Shown: positions 6,304-13,568 of the stretch, one piece after another
Numbering within the stretch: the stretch's first letter is position 1
How the letters are laid out: each line of letters begins with the position of its first letter
DNA from: CAVZLD01 sp964522605
GTDB lineage: Bacteria > Planctomycetota > Planctomycetia > Pirellulales > Pirellulaceae
Reading direction: 5' to 3'
DNA length: 13,568 nucleotides
NCBI GenBank assembly: GCA_964522605.1
Contig: CAZFWV010000178.1
Span: 1 to 13,568 of the forward strand
Translations under genes and position numbers: made by a program
Notes under the pieces: generated by a model
Told to the model about the DNA's origin: nothing
The model's database searches: none
What the model saw: the letters and a program-made list of their open reading frames with translations, nothing else

Positions 6304-8607
6304 TCAACGCCGCCGTGGCTTGCGGCGTGTTGTCTTCTTTTTTGCCTTCTTTCGGGTGACTTTGGGACCGCGATGTGTTTTGGCTTTGTGCTTGGTTTTG
6401 GAGCCCGATTTGGATTTCGGTGAGTCCCAGATCGAGCCGCCGGAACGTTGCGCGGCTTTGGGAGGGGAAATTCGCTTGAGCACTTCAAAGTCCAACTCCC
6501 GCCGGTCCAGGTCGACGTTGGCGATGCGGACTTGCAGCAGATCTCCCAAACGGAACGTGTTGCCCTCGCGGTGCCCGATCAATGCGTGTGTGCTCGCGTC
6601 AAAACGGTACCGGTCGTCGCGGAGTGTTTCGATCGGAATCAGTCCCTCGGCGGGCAATTCGATGCCTTGCGCAAACAGCCCAAAATCCTCGACACCCGTA
6701 ATCACGGCCTCCATCGATTGACCGATCTTCTTCACCAGAAAGTTCAGGAGTTTCAGTTTCACCAATTCGCGCTCGGCAGCTTCCGCTCGCTGTTCTCGCT
6801 GCGAGCAGTGTTCACCCAGCGAAGTCAAACGATCGATTTCCTGCGGCGGTTTTTGCCGGCGAAAGACGGATTCCATCAGACGATGGATCGTCAGGTCGGG
6901 GTAGCGACGGATCGGCGAGGTGAAGTGGCAGTAGTCGCGCGTCGCGAGTGCGTAATGGCCTTCCTCCGCGGGACTGTAGACCGCCTTCTGCATCGCGCGC
7001 AATACGGCAAAGTTGACCGCTTGTTGGAGCGGTCGACCGGCAACCTGATCCAGGACCCGCTGGATCTCAAACCGGTTGTCGAGGCGGTCACACGCAATGC
7101 CAAGTTCCCGGACGAATTCGCCCAGGATCTCCAGTTTTCTGGGATCGGGGGATGCGTGAACTCGGCGCAAAAACAGCAGCTTTTCGTCTCGGAGTCGTTC
7201 GGCGACCGCCTCGTTCGCGGCCAGCATGAACTCTTCAATGATCTGATGGCTTTCCGTGTGCTCGATGCGTCGGGCTCCGACGACTTTTCCCTGTTTGTCA
7301 AGCAGGATTTTCAATTCGGGCAACAGCAGCTCGATACTGCCGCGCTCGGACCGCCGCCGTCGCAAGATCATCGCCAGCTGATCCATGTCGTGCAGCAGTT
7401 GGAAGACTTCGGGAGTGAGTCGAGGTCGCCAACGCTCGGGGGCCGCAAGGTAGTCGTCGACTTCTTCGTACGTGAAGCGGCGGCAACTGCGAATCGCTCC
7501 CGTACAAAAATCGGTGGCCACTCGGGCGCCGTCGGCCGTCAACTCAATGAAGGCACTTTTCGTGTAGCGAACCTGGTCGGGCTGCAAACTCGCCAGATGG
7601 TTGGAGATGGTTTCGGGCAGCATCGGAATCACTCGGTCCGGCAAATAGACACTCGTCGCCCGTTCGCGAGCTTCCTGGTCGAGGGCTGATCCGGCCGGGA
7701 CGAAATGCGACACGTCGGCGATGTGAACCCCCAGTCGCCAGTGTCCATTGGGGAGCGGTTGCAGCGAAATGGCATCATCAAAATCACGTGCGTCTTCCGG
7801 ATCGATCGTAATCACGGTCAGACTTGTCAGGTCCTTGCGACCGGCGCCGATCGTTGCGTCGAACAGCCGGGCTTGTGCCCTTGCATCGTCCAGAACCTCC
7901 GCAGGGAATTGCTCCGGCAACTGGAATTGACGGAGAATCGTCCGCGTGTCGACGCCCGGTTGGCCGCGCTTCCCCAGCACTTCGGTGACGACCCCGTCGC
8001 CGCGCCGCTTGGCGGTGGGATAGCGAACGATTTCCACGACCACCTTGTCCTGGACCTGCACGTTCTTTGCGCTCGGGTCTCCGACGACAATTGGTTGGGC
8101 GAATTCGCTGCCGTCGATCTGGACGAGACCAATCCCGTCTTCCAGTCGATAGGTTCCCACGTATTGACGATTGGCTCGTTCGACGATTTCTACAATTTCG
8201 CCGCTCAGTCGCGAACCGCTTTGCCGCGTGCGCCGACGACTGGTCTGTACGCGGACGAGGTCTCCCGTCGCCGCATCCGCTGTATGACGCGCCGGAATGA
8301 ACACGTCTTCATCCCGACCGACCGACCGGCTTGTGCCGACCGGTCGCACGAAACCATAGCCCGATGGATGTCGTCGAAACGTGCCCACCGTTTCCTTGCT
8401 CCGGGAGGATTCCGCCGGATGGACCAGGTGGTTGGTGGCGTAGGTCAGCTGACCCGCTTTTGCCAGCCGCTTGACGGCCTTCTTCAAGTCGGCATGCTGC
8501 GCCTTGGGCAGCATTAACTGCTCGGCCAATTTGCGGGGTTTCACCGGGCGGTAGTTCGCCCGATGGACGTGGCGCAGGATTCGCTGTTCCAAGTCGACGA
8601 GATTCAT
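6304..8607 (-). CDS. rnr: Ribonuclease R (RNB-family 3'-5' exoribonuclease)
   Basis: A 767-residue processive hydrolytic exoribonuclease that degrades structured RNA. Domain order: N-terminal winged-helix-like segment (about 1-65), cold-shock/OB part with GTFRRHPSGYGFV (75-87) and DVFIPA (101-106), RNB catalytic domain (about 250-580), S1 domain (about 630-710) with VEDFGLFAQG, and a basic tail (about 730-767) of mostly Lys/Arg. The metal-binding acids are all present in TIDPEDARDFDDAIS (267-281): D269, D275, D277, D278. HFTSPIRRYPDL (561-572) closes the catalytic core. The start at 8607 (ATG) is preferred over the adjacent GTG at 8610 because GGAGG lies 6 nt upstream of the ATG but only 3 nt from the GTG. 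It lies 144 bp downstream of yhaM on the same strand, a probable operon. Confidence 0.95.
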   Translation of the reverse strand: MNLVDLEQRILRHVHRANYRPVKPRKLAEQLMLPKAQHADLKKAVKRLAKAGQLTYATNHLVHPAESSRSKETVGTFRRHPSGYGFVRPVGTSRSVGRDEDVFIPARHTADAATGDLVRVQTSRRRTRQSGSRLSGEIVEIVERANRQYVGTYRLEDGIGLVQIDGSEFAQPIVVGDPSAKNVQVQDKVVVEIVRYPTAKRRGDGVVTEVLGKRGQPGVDTRTILRQFQLPEQFPAEVLDDARAQARLFDATIGAGRKDLTSLTVITIDPEDARDFDDAISLQPLPNGHWRLGVHIADVSHFVPAGSALDQEARERATSVYLPDRVIPMLPETISNHLASLQPDQVRYTKSAFIELTADGARVATDFCTGAIRSCRRFTYEEVDDYLAAPERWRPRLTPEVFQLLHDMDQLAMILRRRRSERGSIELLLPELKILLDKQGKVVGARRIEHTESHQIIEEFMLAANEAVAERLRDEKLLFLRRVHASPDPRKLEILGEFVRELGIACDRLDNRFEIQRVLDQVAGRPLQQAVNFAVLRAMQKAVYSPAEEGHYALATRDYCHFTSPIRRYPDLTIHRLMESVFRRQKPPQEIDRLTSLGEHCSQREQRAEAAERELVKLKLLNFLVKKIGQSMEAVITGVEDFGLFAQGIELPAEGLIPIETLRDDRYRFDASTHALIGHREGNTFRLGDLLQVRIANVDLDRRELDFEVLKRISPPKAAQRSGGSIWDSPKSKSGSKTKHKAKTHRGPKVTRKKAKKKTTRRKPRRR

Positions 8608-8613
8608 CACTTT

Positions 8614-8618
8614 CCTCC
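8614..8618 (-). promoter_or_regulatory. Ribosome binding site of rnr
   Basis: GGAGG on the minus strand, 6 nt before ATG 8607 and 3 nt before GTG 8610; the spacing decides the start in favour of the ATG. Confidence 0.7.
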
Positions 8619-8751
8619 GCTGACGGCGGCGACGCTCACTTCGGAAGTGGATTGCATCTTGCCTGGTTCAGGCGGGTGCAAGAGATCACGTGGAACCCGT
8701 TGCCATGGGGTCCCCACGGTCTCGCTTCTGATGATGTTGACGATGCGATCC

Positions 8752-9723
8752 TCAGTCGAACTCAGCCGGCTTAAAAAGTTTGCGACCCAGATGTGGATGG
8801 TAAGTCGTCCACGAGCTGTCGACGTTGACGTCCTCGCGGATCAGTTGCTCGAAGCTGTGGAGTTTGGCATCCAGATCGTCCAAATAGTGGAGTGTAAGTG
8901 CCTCGAGAGTCATCGGGACTTTCGGACTGCCAAACTCCAGTTTCCCGTGGTGACTGACGATCATGTGTTTCAGCTGGACGGCCAACGAGGTCGGGAACTC
9001 TTCCTTGGTCATGCGTTCGACTTCCCGGATCTTTCGTTCCAGAATCATGACGCCCTGAACAAGATGGCCCACCAGTTGTCCTTCGTCGGAGTAGGCCAAG
9101 CCCTTGTCGGCGACCAGTTCGTCGATCTTGCCAATGTCGTGCAGAAACGCGCCCATCAGGAGCAGGTCGGCGTTCAGTCGAGGATACTTGGGAACAATTG
9201 CTCGCACGACATCCATCAAATCCACGACGTGTTGCAGTAACCCGCCCGCGTAGGCGTGATGATGTTTGACGCCGGCGGGGCTGGAAGAGAATCGCTCCAT
9301 AAGTTGATCATCGATCAGAAAACACTCGGCAAGATTCTTCAGGTCCAAGTTCTCAATCGATCGCAGGTTGACGGCCAATTGCCGCTGCAGTTCGTCGCGC
9401 TTTTGATCCGTCAGATAGACGAAGTCCGCTTCATTGATGTTCCGCGGCTCGGCGGTGTCGATCTGGGTCAGGATGATCTGCATCGTGCCGTTGTACACCT
9501 GTGATGTCCCGTGAACGTGGACGTAGTCTCCATTGTCAAATGCTTGGTAGACCCGGTCGTTCGCATTCCACATCATCGCATTGACGCTGCCCGTGCGATC
9601 CGAAAGCCGCAGCTGAAGATACAGGTTTCCGTTGCGATTGGGGCGCAGCTGCTTGTCGGACGCGAGAAACACGTCATCGATGTCCTCGCGTTCGCCCAAC
9701 TCGTTGATAAACCGTCGCGCCAT
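8752..9723 (-). CDS. yhaM: 3'-5' exoribonuclease of the YhaM family (OB-fold plus HD domain)
   Basis: A 323-residue protein, close to the roughly 314 residues of Bacillus YhaM. The N-terminal OB-fold nucleic-acid-binding part (about 12-95) contains NGNLYLQLRLSDRTGSVNAM (31-50). The HD phosphohydrolase domain follows: HHHAYAGGLLQH (154-165), LHDIGKIDEL (194-203) with the H195-D196 pair, HMIVSHHGKLEFGS (253-266) and HYLDDLDAK (279-287), covering the metal-ligand positions of the family. In Firmicutes YhaM trims RNA 3' ends and also acts on DNA; the role here is inferred from the family. The start is supported by GGAAGG 7 nt upstream (9731-9736). Pairing with rnr suggests a two-enzyme RNA-decay operon. 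It is divergent from proS. Confidence 0.88.
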   Translation of the reverse strand: MARRFINELGEREDIDDVFLASDKQLRPNRNGNLYLQLRLSDRTGSVNAMMWNANDRVYQAFDNGDYVHVHGTSQVYNGTMQIILTQIDTAEPRNINEADFVYLTDQKRDELQRQLAVNLRSIENLDLKNLAECFLIDDQLMERFSSSPAGVKHHHAYAGGLLQHVVDLMDVVRAIVPKYPRLNADLLLMGAFLHDIGKIDELVADKGLAYSDEGQLVGHLVQGVMILERKIREVERMTKEEFPTSLAVQLKHMIVSHHGKLEFGSPKVPMTLEALTLHYLDDLDAKLHSFEQLIREDVNVDSSWTTYHPHLGRKLFKPAEFD

Positions 9724-9965
9724 TGAAAGACCTTCCCATCAAGCAAGGTGAGACTCGGGATCCGCCCGTGCGGACGACCAGGATGAGGCAATTACTGTCG
9801 AGCCCAAGGACGTCCAGCAACCGACGCCGGAGGTCGCCTTGCTGGAGACCCGAATTCCGGAGCTCTGTCGAGCGCCGGGGCCGCAACCCAAATCGCGTGC
9901 GACTCGTCCCCGTACGAGGGCCGCTCCCGGTGGTTGCTCGAATTCTCTCCGAGATCGATTCCCTT

Positions 9966-9998
9966 TCACAGTTCGCCGTGCAGAACACGGCGAAGTGA
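9966..9998. repeat. Strong hairpin in the yhaM-proS spacer
   Basis: TTCGCCGTG (9972-9980) and CACGGCGAA (9986-9994) form a perfect 9-bp stem around the loop CAGAA. A 2-nt bulge (AG) then allows TCAC (9966-9969) to pair with GTGA (9995-9998). No T-run follows on either strand, so it is not a classical terminator. Its position, about 180 nt before proS and 240 nt before yhaM, allows a protein-binding site or a leader structure, but neither is shown. Confidence 0.55.
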
Positions 9999-10092
9999 CC
10001 TGCTTCAGCAACCCGCGGCAATCCGGCGATTCTATGACCCCGACCGGTCCACTTCAAGGTCGTCGGCTCGATCGCTTCATTCTCAGATGCCA

Positions 10093-10122
10093 TTTTCGGA
10101 TCCCGGCCGGCTGCTTTACAAT
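10093..10122 (+). promoter_or_regulatory. Candidate promoter of proS
   Basis: TACAAT (10117-10122) with a weak TTTTCG -35 match (10093-10098) at 18-nt spacing. It would give a 5' leader of about 50 nt before the proS ATG. The -10 box is the same as the one proposed for gcvT, which adds modest support. Confidence 0.4.
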
Positions 10123-10180
10123 GCCGCGAGTACGTGAATCGCGAACGCGACCTTTCTTCTGTCCTGTGGAGAGTAAATTG

Positions 10181-11701
10181 ATGGCCAAGCAGCCGGCGCA
10201 TGCGATCGATCCGACCCGAGAGGCCGATTATCCCCAGTGGTATCAAGAAGTGGTGAAGGCCGCTGATCTGGCGGAAGTTTCCCCGGTGCGCGGTTGTATG
10301 GTGATCAAGCCGTGGGGATACAGTCTCTGGGAAAACATGCAGCACGTCCTGGATCGGATGTTCAAAGAGACGGGGCACGAAAATGCGTATTTTCCTTTGT
10401 TTATTCCCATGAGCTATCTGGAGAAAGAAGCCGAGCACGTGGAGGGATTCGCGAAGGAATGTGCCGTTGTCACCCATCACCGACTGGAACCGGGTCCGGA
10501 AGGTGGACTCGTGCCGGCAGGACCGCTGGAGGAGCCGCTCGTCGTTCGGCCGACGAGCGAGACGATCATCGGTGCGATGTACGCGAAGTGGATTCAGTCT
10601 TATCGCGATCTGCCCATCCTGATTAATCAGTGGGCCAACGTCGTTCGCTGGGAAATGCGCACCCGGCTGTTTCTCCGAACGGCCGAGTTCCTCTGGCAGG
10701 AAGGGCACACCGCCCATGCAACCGAAGAAGAAGCACGCGAGGAGACCATGCAGATGCTGCGCGTGTATGCGGACTTCGCCGAGAACTACATGGCGATGCC
10801 GGTGATTCAGGGAGAAAAGACCGCAGGAGAACGATTCCCCGGCGCAGTGGCGACGTACAGCATCGAAGCCATGATGCAGGACCGAAAGGCTCTTCAGGCG
10901 GGAACCTCGCACTTCCTGGGGCAGAACTTCTCCCGCGCCCAGGAGATCAAGTTTCAGGACCAAAACGGTCAAGAGGTTTTTGCCTGGACCACCTCCTGGG
11001 GCGTCTCCACGCGACTTGTCGGAGGCCTCGTCATGACGCACGCCGATGATGACGGACTGGTCTTGCCGCCACGACTTGCGCCGCGACATGCCGTCATCCT
11101 GCCCATCTATCGCAGTGACGACGAAAGGAGCGCAGTATTGGAATACTGTGAGACGCTCCGTCAGCAGCTGCAAAAGCAAACCTACCAGGAAGAACCGGTT
11201 CGCGTCTGGATCGACGATCGGGATCTGCGCGGCGGGGAGAAGAACTGGCAACATATCAAGCGAGGGGTCCCACTGCGGATGGAAGTGGGACCGCGCGATG
11301 TGCAAGCCGGTGCGGTCTTCCTCGGGCGGCGAGATCAGCCGGTGAAACAGAAGCAGAGTGTTCCGCGTGAGGAACTCGTCGCGCAGATCGCTCCGCTGCT
11401 CGATGAAATCCAGTCGCAACTGTTCGATCGGGCCTTGGCGCTGCGTGAGCAGAACACCCAGGTCATCGACTCGCTGAGCGATTTCCACGATTACTTTACT
11501 CCACGGAATTCCGAGAAGCCGGAGATTCATGGCGGATTCGCACTCTGTCACTGGCAGGACGATCCGCAGGTCGACGAACTGCTCAAGAAGTTGAAAGTGA
11601 CCATTCGTTGCCTCCCGTTGAATGCTGCCGACGAACCGGGAAAATGTCTCTTCACCGGACGCTCCAGTACGCGACGGGCCATTTTCGCCAAGGCCTACTG
11701 A
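10181..11701 (+). CDS. proS: Prolyl-tRNA synthetase, short archaeal/eukaryotic-type
   Basis: A 506-residue class II synthetase that charges tRNA-Pro. Type is shown by the compact length without the roughly 180-residue editing insertion of the bacterial form, by the opening DYPQWYQEVVKAADL (16-30), and by the C-terminal tyrosine (AKAY). Catalytic motifs: VVRPTSETII (121-130), NQWANVVRWEMRTRLFLRT (149-167, motif 2), EFLWQEGHTAHAT (169-181), and MTHADDDGLVLPPRLAP (285-301, motif 3 region). The anticodon-binding domain follows (about 302-420). In the C-terminal zinc domain only C456 and C489, plus C477 between them, are seen where relatives carry two paired cysteines, so the metal site looks reduced. 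The start is supported by GGAGAG 7 nt upstream; upstream in-frame sequence is not family-like. The DUF4416 gene follows 29 bp later. Confidence 0.95.
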   Translation: MAKQPAHAIDPTREADYPQWYQEVVKAADLAEVSPVRGCMVIKPWGYSLWENMQHVLDRMFKETGHENAYFPLFIPMSYLEKEAEHVEGFAKECAVVTHHRLEPGPEGGLVPAGPLEEPLVVRPTSETIIGAMYAKWIQSYRDLPILINQWANVVRWEMRTRLFLRTAEFLWQEGHTAHATEEEAREETMQMLRVYADFAENYMAMPVIQGEKTAGERFPGAVATYSIEAMMQDRKALQAGTSHFLGQNFSRAQEIKFQDQNGQEVFAWTTSWGVSTRLVGGLVMTHADDDGLVLPPRLAPRHAVILPIYRSDDERSAVLEYCETLRQQLQKQTYQEEPVRVWIDDRDLRGGEKNWQHIKRGVPLRMEVGPRDVQAGAVFLGRRDQPVKQKQSVPREELVAQIAPLLDEIQSQLFDRALALREQNTQVIDSLSDFHDYFTPRNSEKPEIHGGFALCHWQDDPQVDELLKKLKVTIRCLPLNAADEPGKCLFTGRSSTRRAIFAKAY

Positions 11702-11730
11702 TTTGGTCGAAGGAACGGCCCGAGGAATCC

Positions 11731-12267
11731 ATGGGGCAGATCAAAGAGCCGATCCCCGTCGTGATCTTGCTCGCCGTGACCAGCCGGCATCCCGCGGCTT
11801 TTCAGTGGGCGCGGCAGCAGTCCGAAGCCCATTGGGGAGCGGTGGAACTTGAAAGTTCTGTGTTTTCCTTTGACCAGACGCGATATTACGAATCGACGAT
11901 GGGCGTTGGGCTGAAGAAGCAGTTTCTTGCGTATCGCGATCTGATGGACCCGGCAGGACTCAGCCGACTGAAGATCCAAACCAACGATTGGGAGTCTGCG
12001 TACCAAACCCAGGCGACCTGCGCGGAGACTCGGCCGCTCAATCTCGATCCCGGTTACATCTGTGAAGGAAAGCTCGTGCTGGCGTCGACCAAGGATCACG
12101 CTCACCGAATCTACCTGTCGGAGGGGATCTACGCCGAAGTGACACTTCGTTTTCAGGCGGGGGGCTGGCGAAGTCAGCCATGGACTTTTCCTGACTACCA
12201 GGACGCGCAGTATCAGCCGTTCTTCGATGCCTGCCGGACGTACCTGCGTGCTCGCCTTGGAAGATGA
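11731..12267 (+). CDS. DUF4416 family protein, function unknown
   Basis: A 178-residue cytoplasmic protein that I recognise as DUF4416. Hallmarks: MGQIKEP at the very N-terminus, FDQTRYYESTMGVGL (47-61), NLDPGYICEGKLVLAST (104-120), RIYLSEGIYAEVTL (126-139) and WTFPDY (151-156). The start at 11731 is chosen because the family begins with MG.IKEP and an AGGAA lies just upstream; the open frame extends 41 more codons back into proS without similarity. No signal peptide or membrane segment is seen. Close spacing behind proS suggests co-transcription. The family occurs in planctomycetes and various anaerobes, but I know of no established function, and none is proposed here. Confidence 0.85.
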   Translation: MGQIKEPIPVVILLAVTSRHPAAFQWARQQSEAHWGAVELESSVFSFDQTRYYESTMGVGLKKQFLAYRDLMDPAGLSRLKIQTNDWESAYQTQATCAETRPLNLDPGYICEGKLVLASTKDHAHRIYLSEGIYAEVTLRFQAGGWRSQPWTFPDYQDAQYQPFFDACRTYLRARLGR

Positions 12268-12287
12268 TCAACCCAATGATTCTGCGT

Positions 12288-12315
12288 TTGAAGCTCGACT
12301 CACACGGGGTAGGAT
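12288..12315 (+). promoter_or_regulatory. Candidate promoter before the DUF1573 gene
   Basis: TTGAAG (12288-12293) and TAGGAT (12310-12315) with a 16-nt spacer, each matching the sigma70 consensus at four of six positions. It lies in the 77-bp gap after the DUF4416 gene and could give the downstream pair its own transcript. Weak evidence. Confidence 0.25.
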
Positions 12316-12330
12316 AGAGCACGAGACGGC

Positions 12331-12337
12331 GGAGGAG
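12331..12337 (+). promoter_or_regulatory. Ribosome binding site of the DUF1573 gene
   Basis: GGAGGAG, 7 nt before the ATG at 12345. It is a strong match that fixes the start immediately before the membrane-targeting segment. Confidence 0.75.
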
Positions 12338-12344
12338 CATTTGC

Positions 12345-13538
12345 ATGAAGAGAACCTGGTGGATCACCGCCACTGCGATCCTGACAGGCGCGGCGATTGG
12401 CGTCGGTTCATCCTGGGTGGAATACGCCGGGGATCGCGGTTTCGGCTTCTCCAAGCCGCTGCCTGCCGACGATGCGGATTCCATCAGCCCAATGACTCCC
12501 AACCAATCGGCCGGGCGGGCGCGGGTGTCCGTCGAAGGGGACGGCGTCTTCGATTTTGGCGTGATGTCGAGAGATGAAACCCGGAGCCATACGTTCGTCG
12601 TGCAGAATACCGGGACCATTCCCTTGAAGCTCCGTTTTTTGGAAAAATCGTGCCAGTGCACGGATGTCAAGATGGCGCGGACGGAAGTCCCCCCGGGGGA
12701 GTTTGCCGAAATTGAGCTCTCGTGGCAGCCGAACGATTACAAACTCGAGTTCGCCCAAACGGCGCGGTTTGTGACCAACGATCCGGCTCGGCTTGAACTC
12801 GATCTGACGGTGCAGGGGCGCGTGCAACAGATCGTTCGCCCGGTCCCGTTAGCGGTCAGCTTCGGCAATGTGCTGGCCGATGAGAGTCGTGAGAGACAGA
12901 TCCACGTTTTTGGCTATCGGGACGCAGATCTGCGCGTGGAAGAGGTGGAGTTTCTGCAGGCGTCATCGGCCGATTTCCTGGAGGCGACCAGCGAGCCGCT
13001 GTCGCGGGAGGTCTTGGATCGCGAACCGGGCGCTCAGAGTGGGTCCCGAGTGACGCTGCGGCTGCAGCCGGGACTTGCGTTGGGGCCGTTTCACCAGCAG
13101 CTCCGCCTGCACCTGAACAAGGACGATCTCCCACCGATTGAAGTGCCCGTGGAAGGGGCGATCGTGGGAAACGTCACGATCGTGGGATCGGACTACGACG
13201 ATCAATCCGGCATCCTGAAGCTTGGGACTCTACCGGGCGAAACAACGCAGGAGCGGCAGCTTTGGGTTCTGATCAAGGGAGATGCCGATCAGCCGGCGGG
13301 ACTGCAGGTGAAGGAGATCGATCCGTCGGAGATCTTGCAGGTGGCCTTGGGGGAGCCGGCACGGTATGGGAATCTGACTCGCCAATCCCTCACGATTCGT
13401 GTTGTGCCCCAGGGGCGCGTGGTGAATCGGTTGGGTTCTCAGCAGGGTGAACTGGGCCGCATCGTGCTTGGATCCGAGGCGGAGGACGGCGGGACGATCG
13501 TCGTGTATGTCTCTTTCGCCCTGGAAGGAAAACCATGA
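12345..13538 (+). CDS. Exported or membrane-anchored DUF1573 (ASH/Ig-like) protein
   Basis: A 397-residue protein with a short basic N-terminus (MKRTW) and a hydrophobic stretch (about 5-25), which is a signal peptide or a single anchor; no lipobox cysteine is present. Residues about 65-160 form a DUF1573 domain: VFDFGVMSRDETRSHTFVVQN (68-88), a KSCQCT motif (101-106, C103 and C105) in place of the usual SCGCT, and PPGEFAEIELSW (116-127). The remainder (about 165-390) is beta-rich and contains further weak repeats of the VSFGNV and LKLGTL kind (171-176 and 291-296), suggesting two more Ig-like modules. The family is common in planctomycetes and Bacteroidetes; its function is unknown and probably structural or binding outside the cytoplasm. 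Its stop overlaps the next start as ATGA. Confidence 0.82.
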   Translation: MKRTWWITATAILTGAAIGVGSSWVEYAGDRGFGFSKPLPADDADSISPMTPNQSAGRARVSVEGDGVFDFGVMSRDETRSHTFVVQNTGTIPLKLRFLEKSCQCTDVKMARTEVPPGEFAEIELSWQPNDYKLEFAQTARFVTNDPARLELDLTVQGRVQQIVRPVPLAVSFGNVLADESRERQIHVFGYRDADLRVEEVEFLQASSADFLEATSEPLSREVLDREPGAQSGSRVTLRLQPGLALGPFHQQLRLHLNKDDLPPIEVPVEGAIVGNVTIVGSDYDDQSGILKLGTLPGETTQERQLWVLIKGDADQPAGLQVKEIDPSEILQVALGEPARYGNLTRQSLTIRVVPQGRVVNRLGSQQGELGRIVLGSEAEDGGTIVVYVSFALEGKP

Positions 13539-13568
13539 TCGCGCGGAAGTACGAACTCGCAATGCGGC
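13535..13568 (+). CDS. Start of an unidentified gene, cut by the window edge
   Basis: ATG at 13535 overlaps the DUF1573 stop by 4 nt (ATGA) and follows a good ribosome site (GGAAGGA, 13524-13530). Eleven codons are visible (MIARKYELAMR). The coupling implies a partner of the DUF1573 protein, but too little is present to name it. Confidence 0.6.
   Translation, partial: MIARKYELAMR

Larger units (their letters stand above)
9724..10180. other. Divergent non-coding spacer between yhaM and proS
   Basis: 457 bases without a supported gene. It contains a strong hairpin (9966-9998), the yhaM ribosome binding site (9731-9736) and a candidate proS promoter (10093-10122). Open frames exist on both strands, but they are Arg/Ser-rich, lack recognisable motifs or good ribosome sites, and the longest one overlaps the start of yhaM by 50 nt. 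Confidence 0.6.

Noticed and set aside
9723..9998. 91-residue plus-strand frame in the yhaM-proS spacer
   Set aside because: Very Arg-rich, no motif, no ribosome site, and it begins on the complement of the yhaM start codon.
9674..10093. 139-residue minus-strand frame (start MASENEAIEPTTLKW) upstream of yhaM
   Set aside because: It overlaps the start of yhaM by 50 nt, encodes the hairpin, is only the tail of a long antisense frame to proS, and has a weak ribosome site. Some third-position GC bias is present, but no family resemblance.

Overview
The window reads as a chromosomal stretch from a member of the Planctomycetota. This is inferred from the combination of a split glycine decarboxylase, a short archaeal/eukaryotic-type prolyl-tRNA synthetase, DUF4416 and DUF1573 proteins, moderately high GC and long non-coding spacers; no rRNA or other phylogenetic marker is present. 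No plasmid, phage or complete insertion sequence is visible. Nearly all genes are housekeeping.

Layout: positions 1-240 hold no convincing gene, only a candidate minus-strand promoter pointing off the left edge. From 5771 down to 241, on the minus strand, lies a glycine cleavage cluster: gcvT, a 429-bp spacer, then gcvH-gcvPA-gcvPB-lipM with 1-, 8- and 4-nt overlaps. Together these give the T, H and split P proteins plus a LipM/LplA-type enzyme that probably acylates the lipoyl lysine of GcvH. The E3 subunit (lpd) is not in the window. The gcvT-gcvH spacer carries a palindromic CCACGGAT-type repeat.

Upstream of gcvT, 5772-6303 is non-coding. It holds a likely gcvT promoter, an 11-bp tandem repeat broken by a run of exactly 100 N (an assembly gap), and a roughly 100-bp inverted-repeat element that looks like a MITE. 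Next, still on the minus strand, come rnr (RNase R) and, upstream of it, a yhaM-type 3'-5' exoribonuclease: two RNA-decay enzymes in one probable operon, with a tiny open frame in the 144-bp gap that could couple their translation.

From 10181 to the right edge the genes are on the plus strand: proS, a DUF4416 gene 29 bp later, a membrane-anchored or exported DUF1573 protein, and the first 11 codons of another gene that overlaps it by 4 nt. The divergent 457-bp spacer between yhaM and proS holds a strong hairpin and a candidate proS promoter.

I found no clear undescribed multi-gene system. The points most worth a second look are the gap-spanning tandem repeat, the MITE-like element, the palindrome that splits the gcv cluster, the reduced zinc motif of the ProRS, and the micro-ORF between yhaM and rnr.
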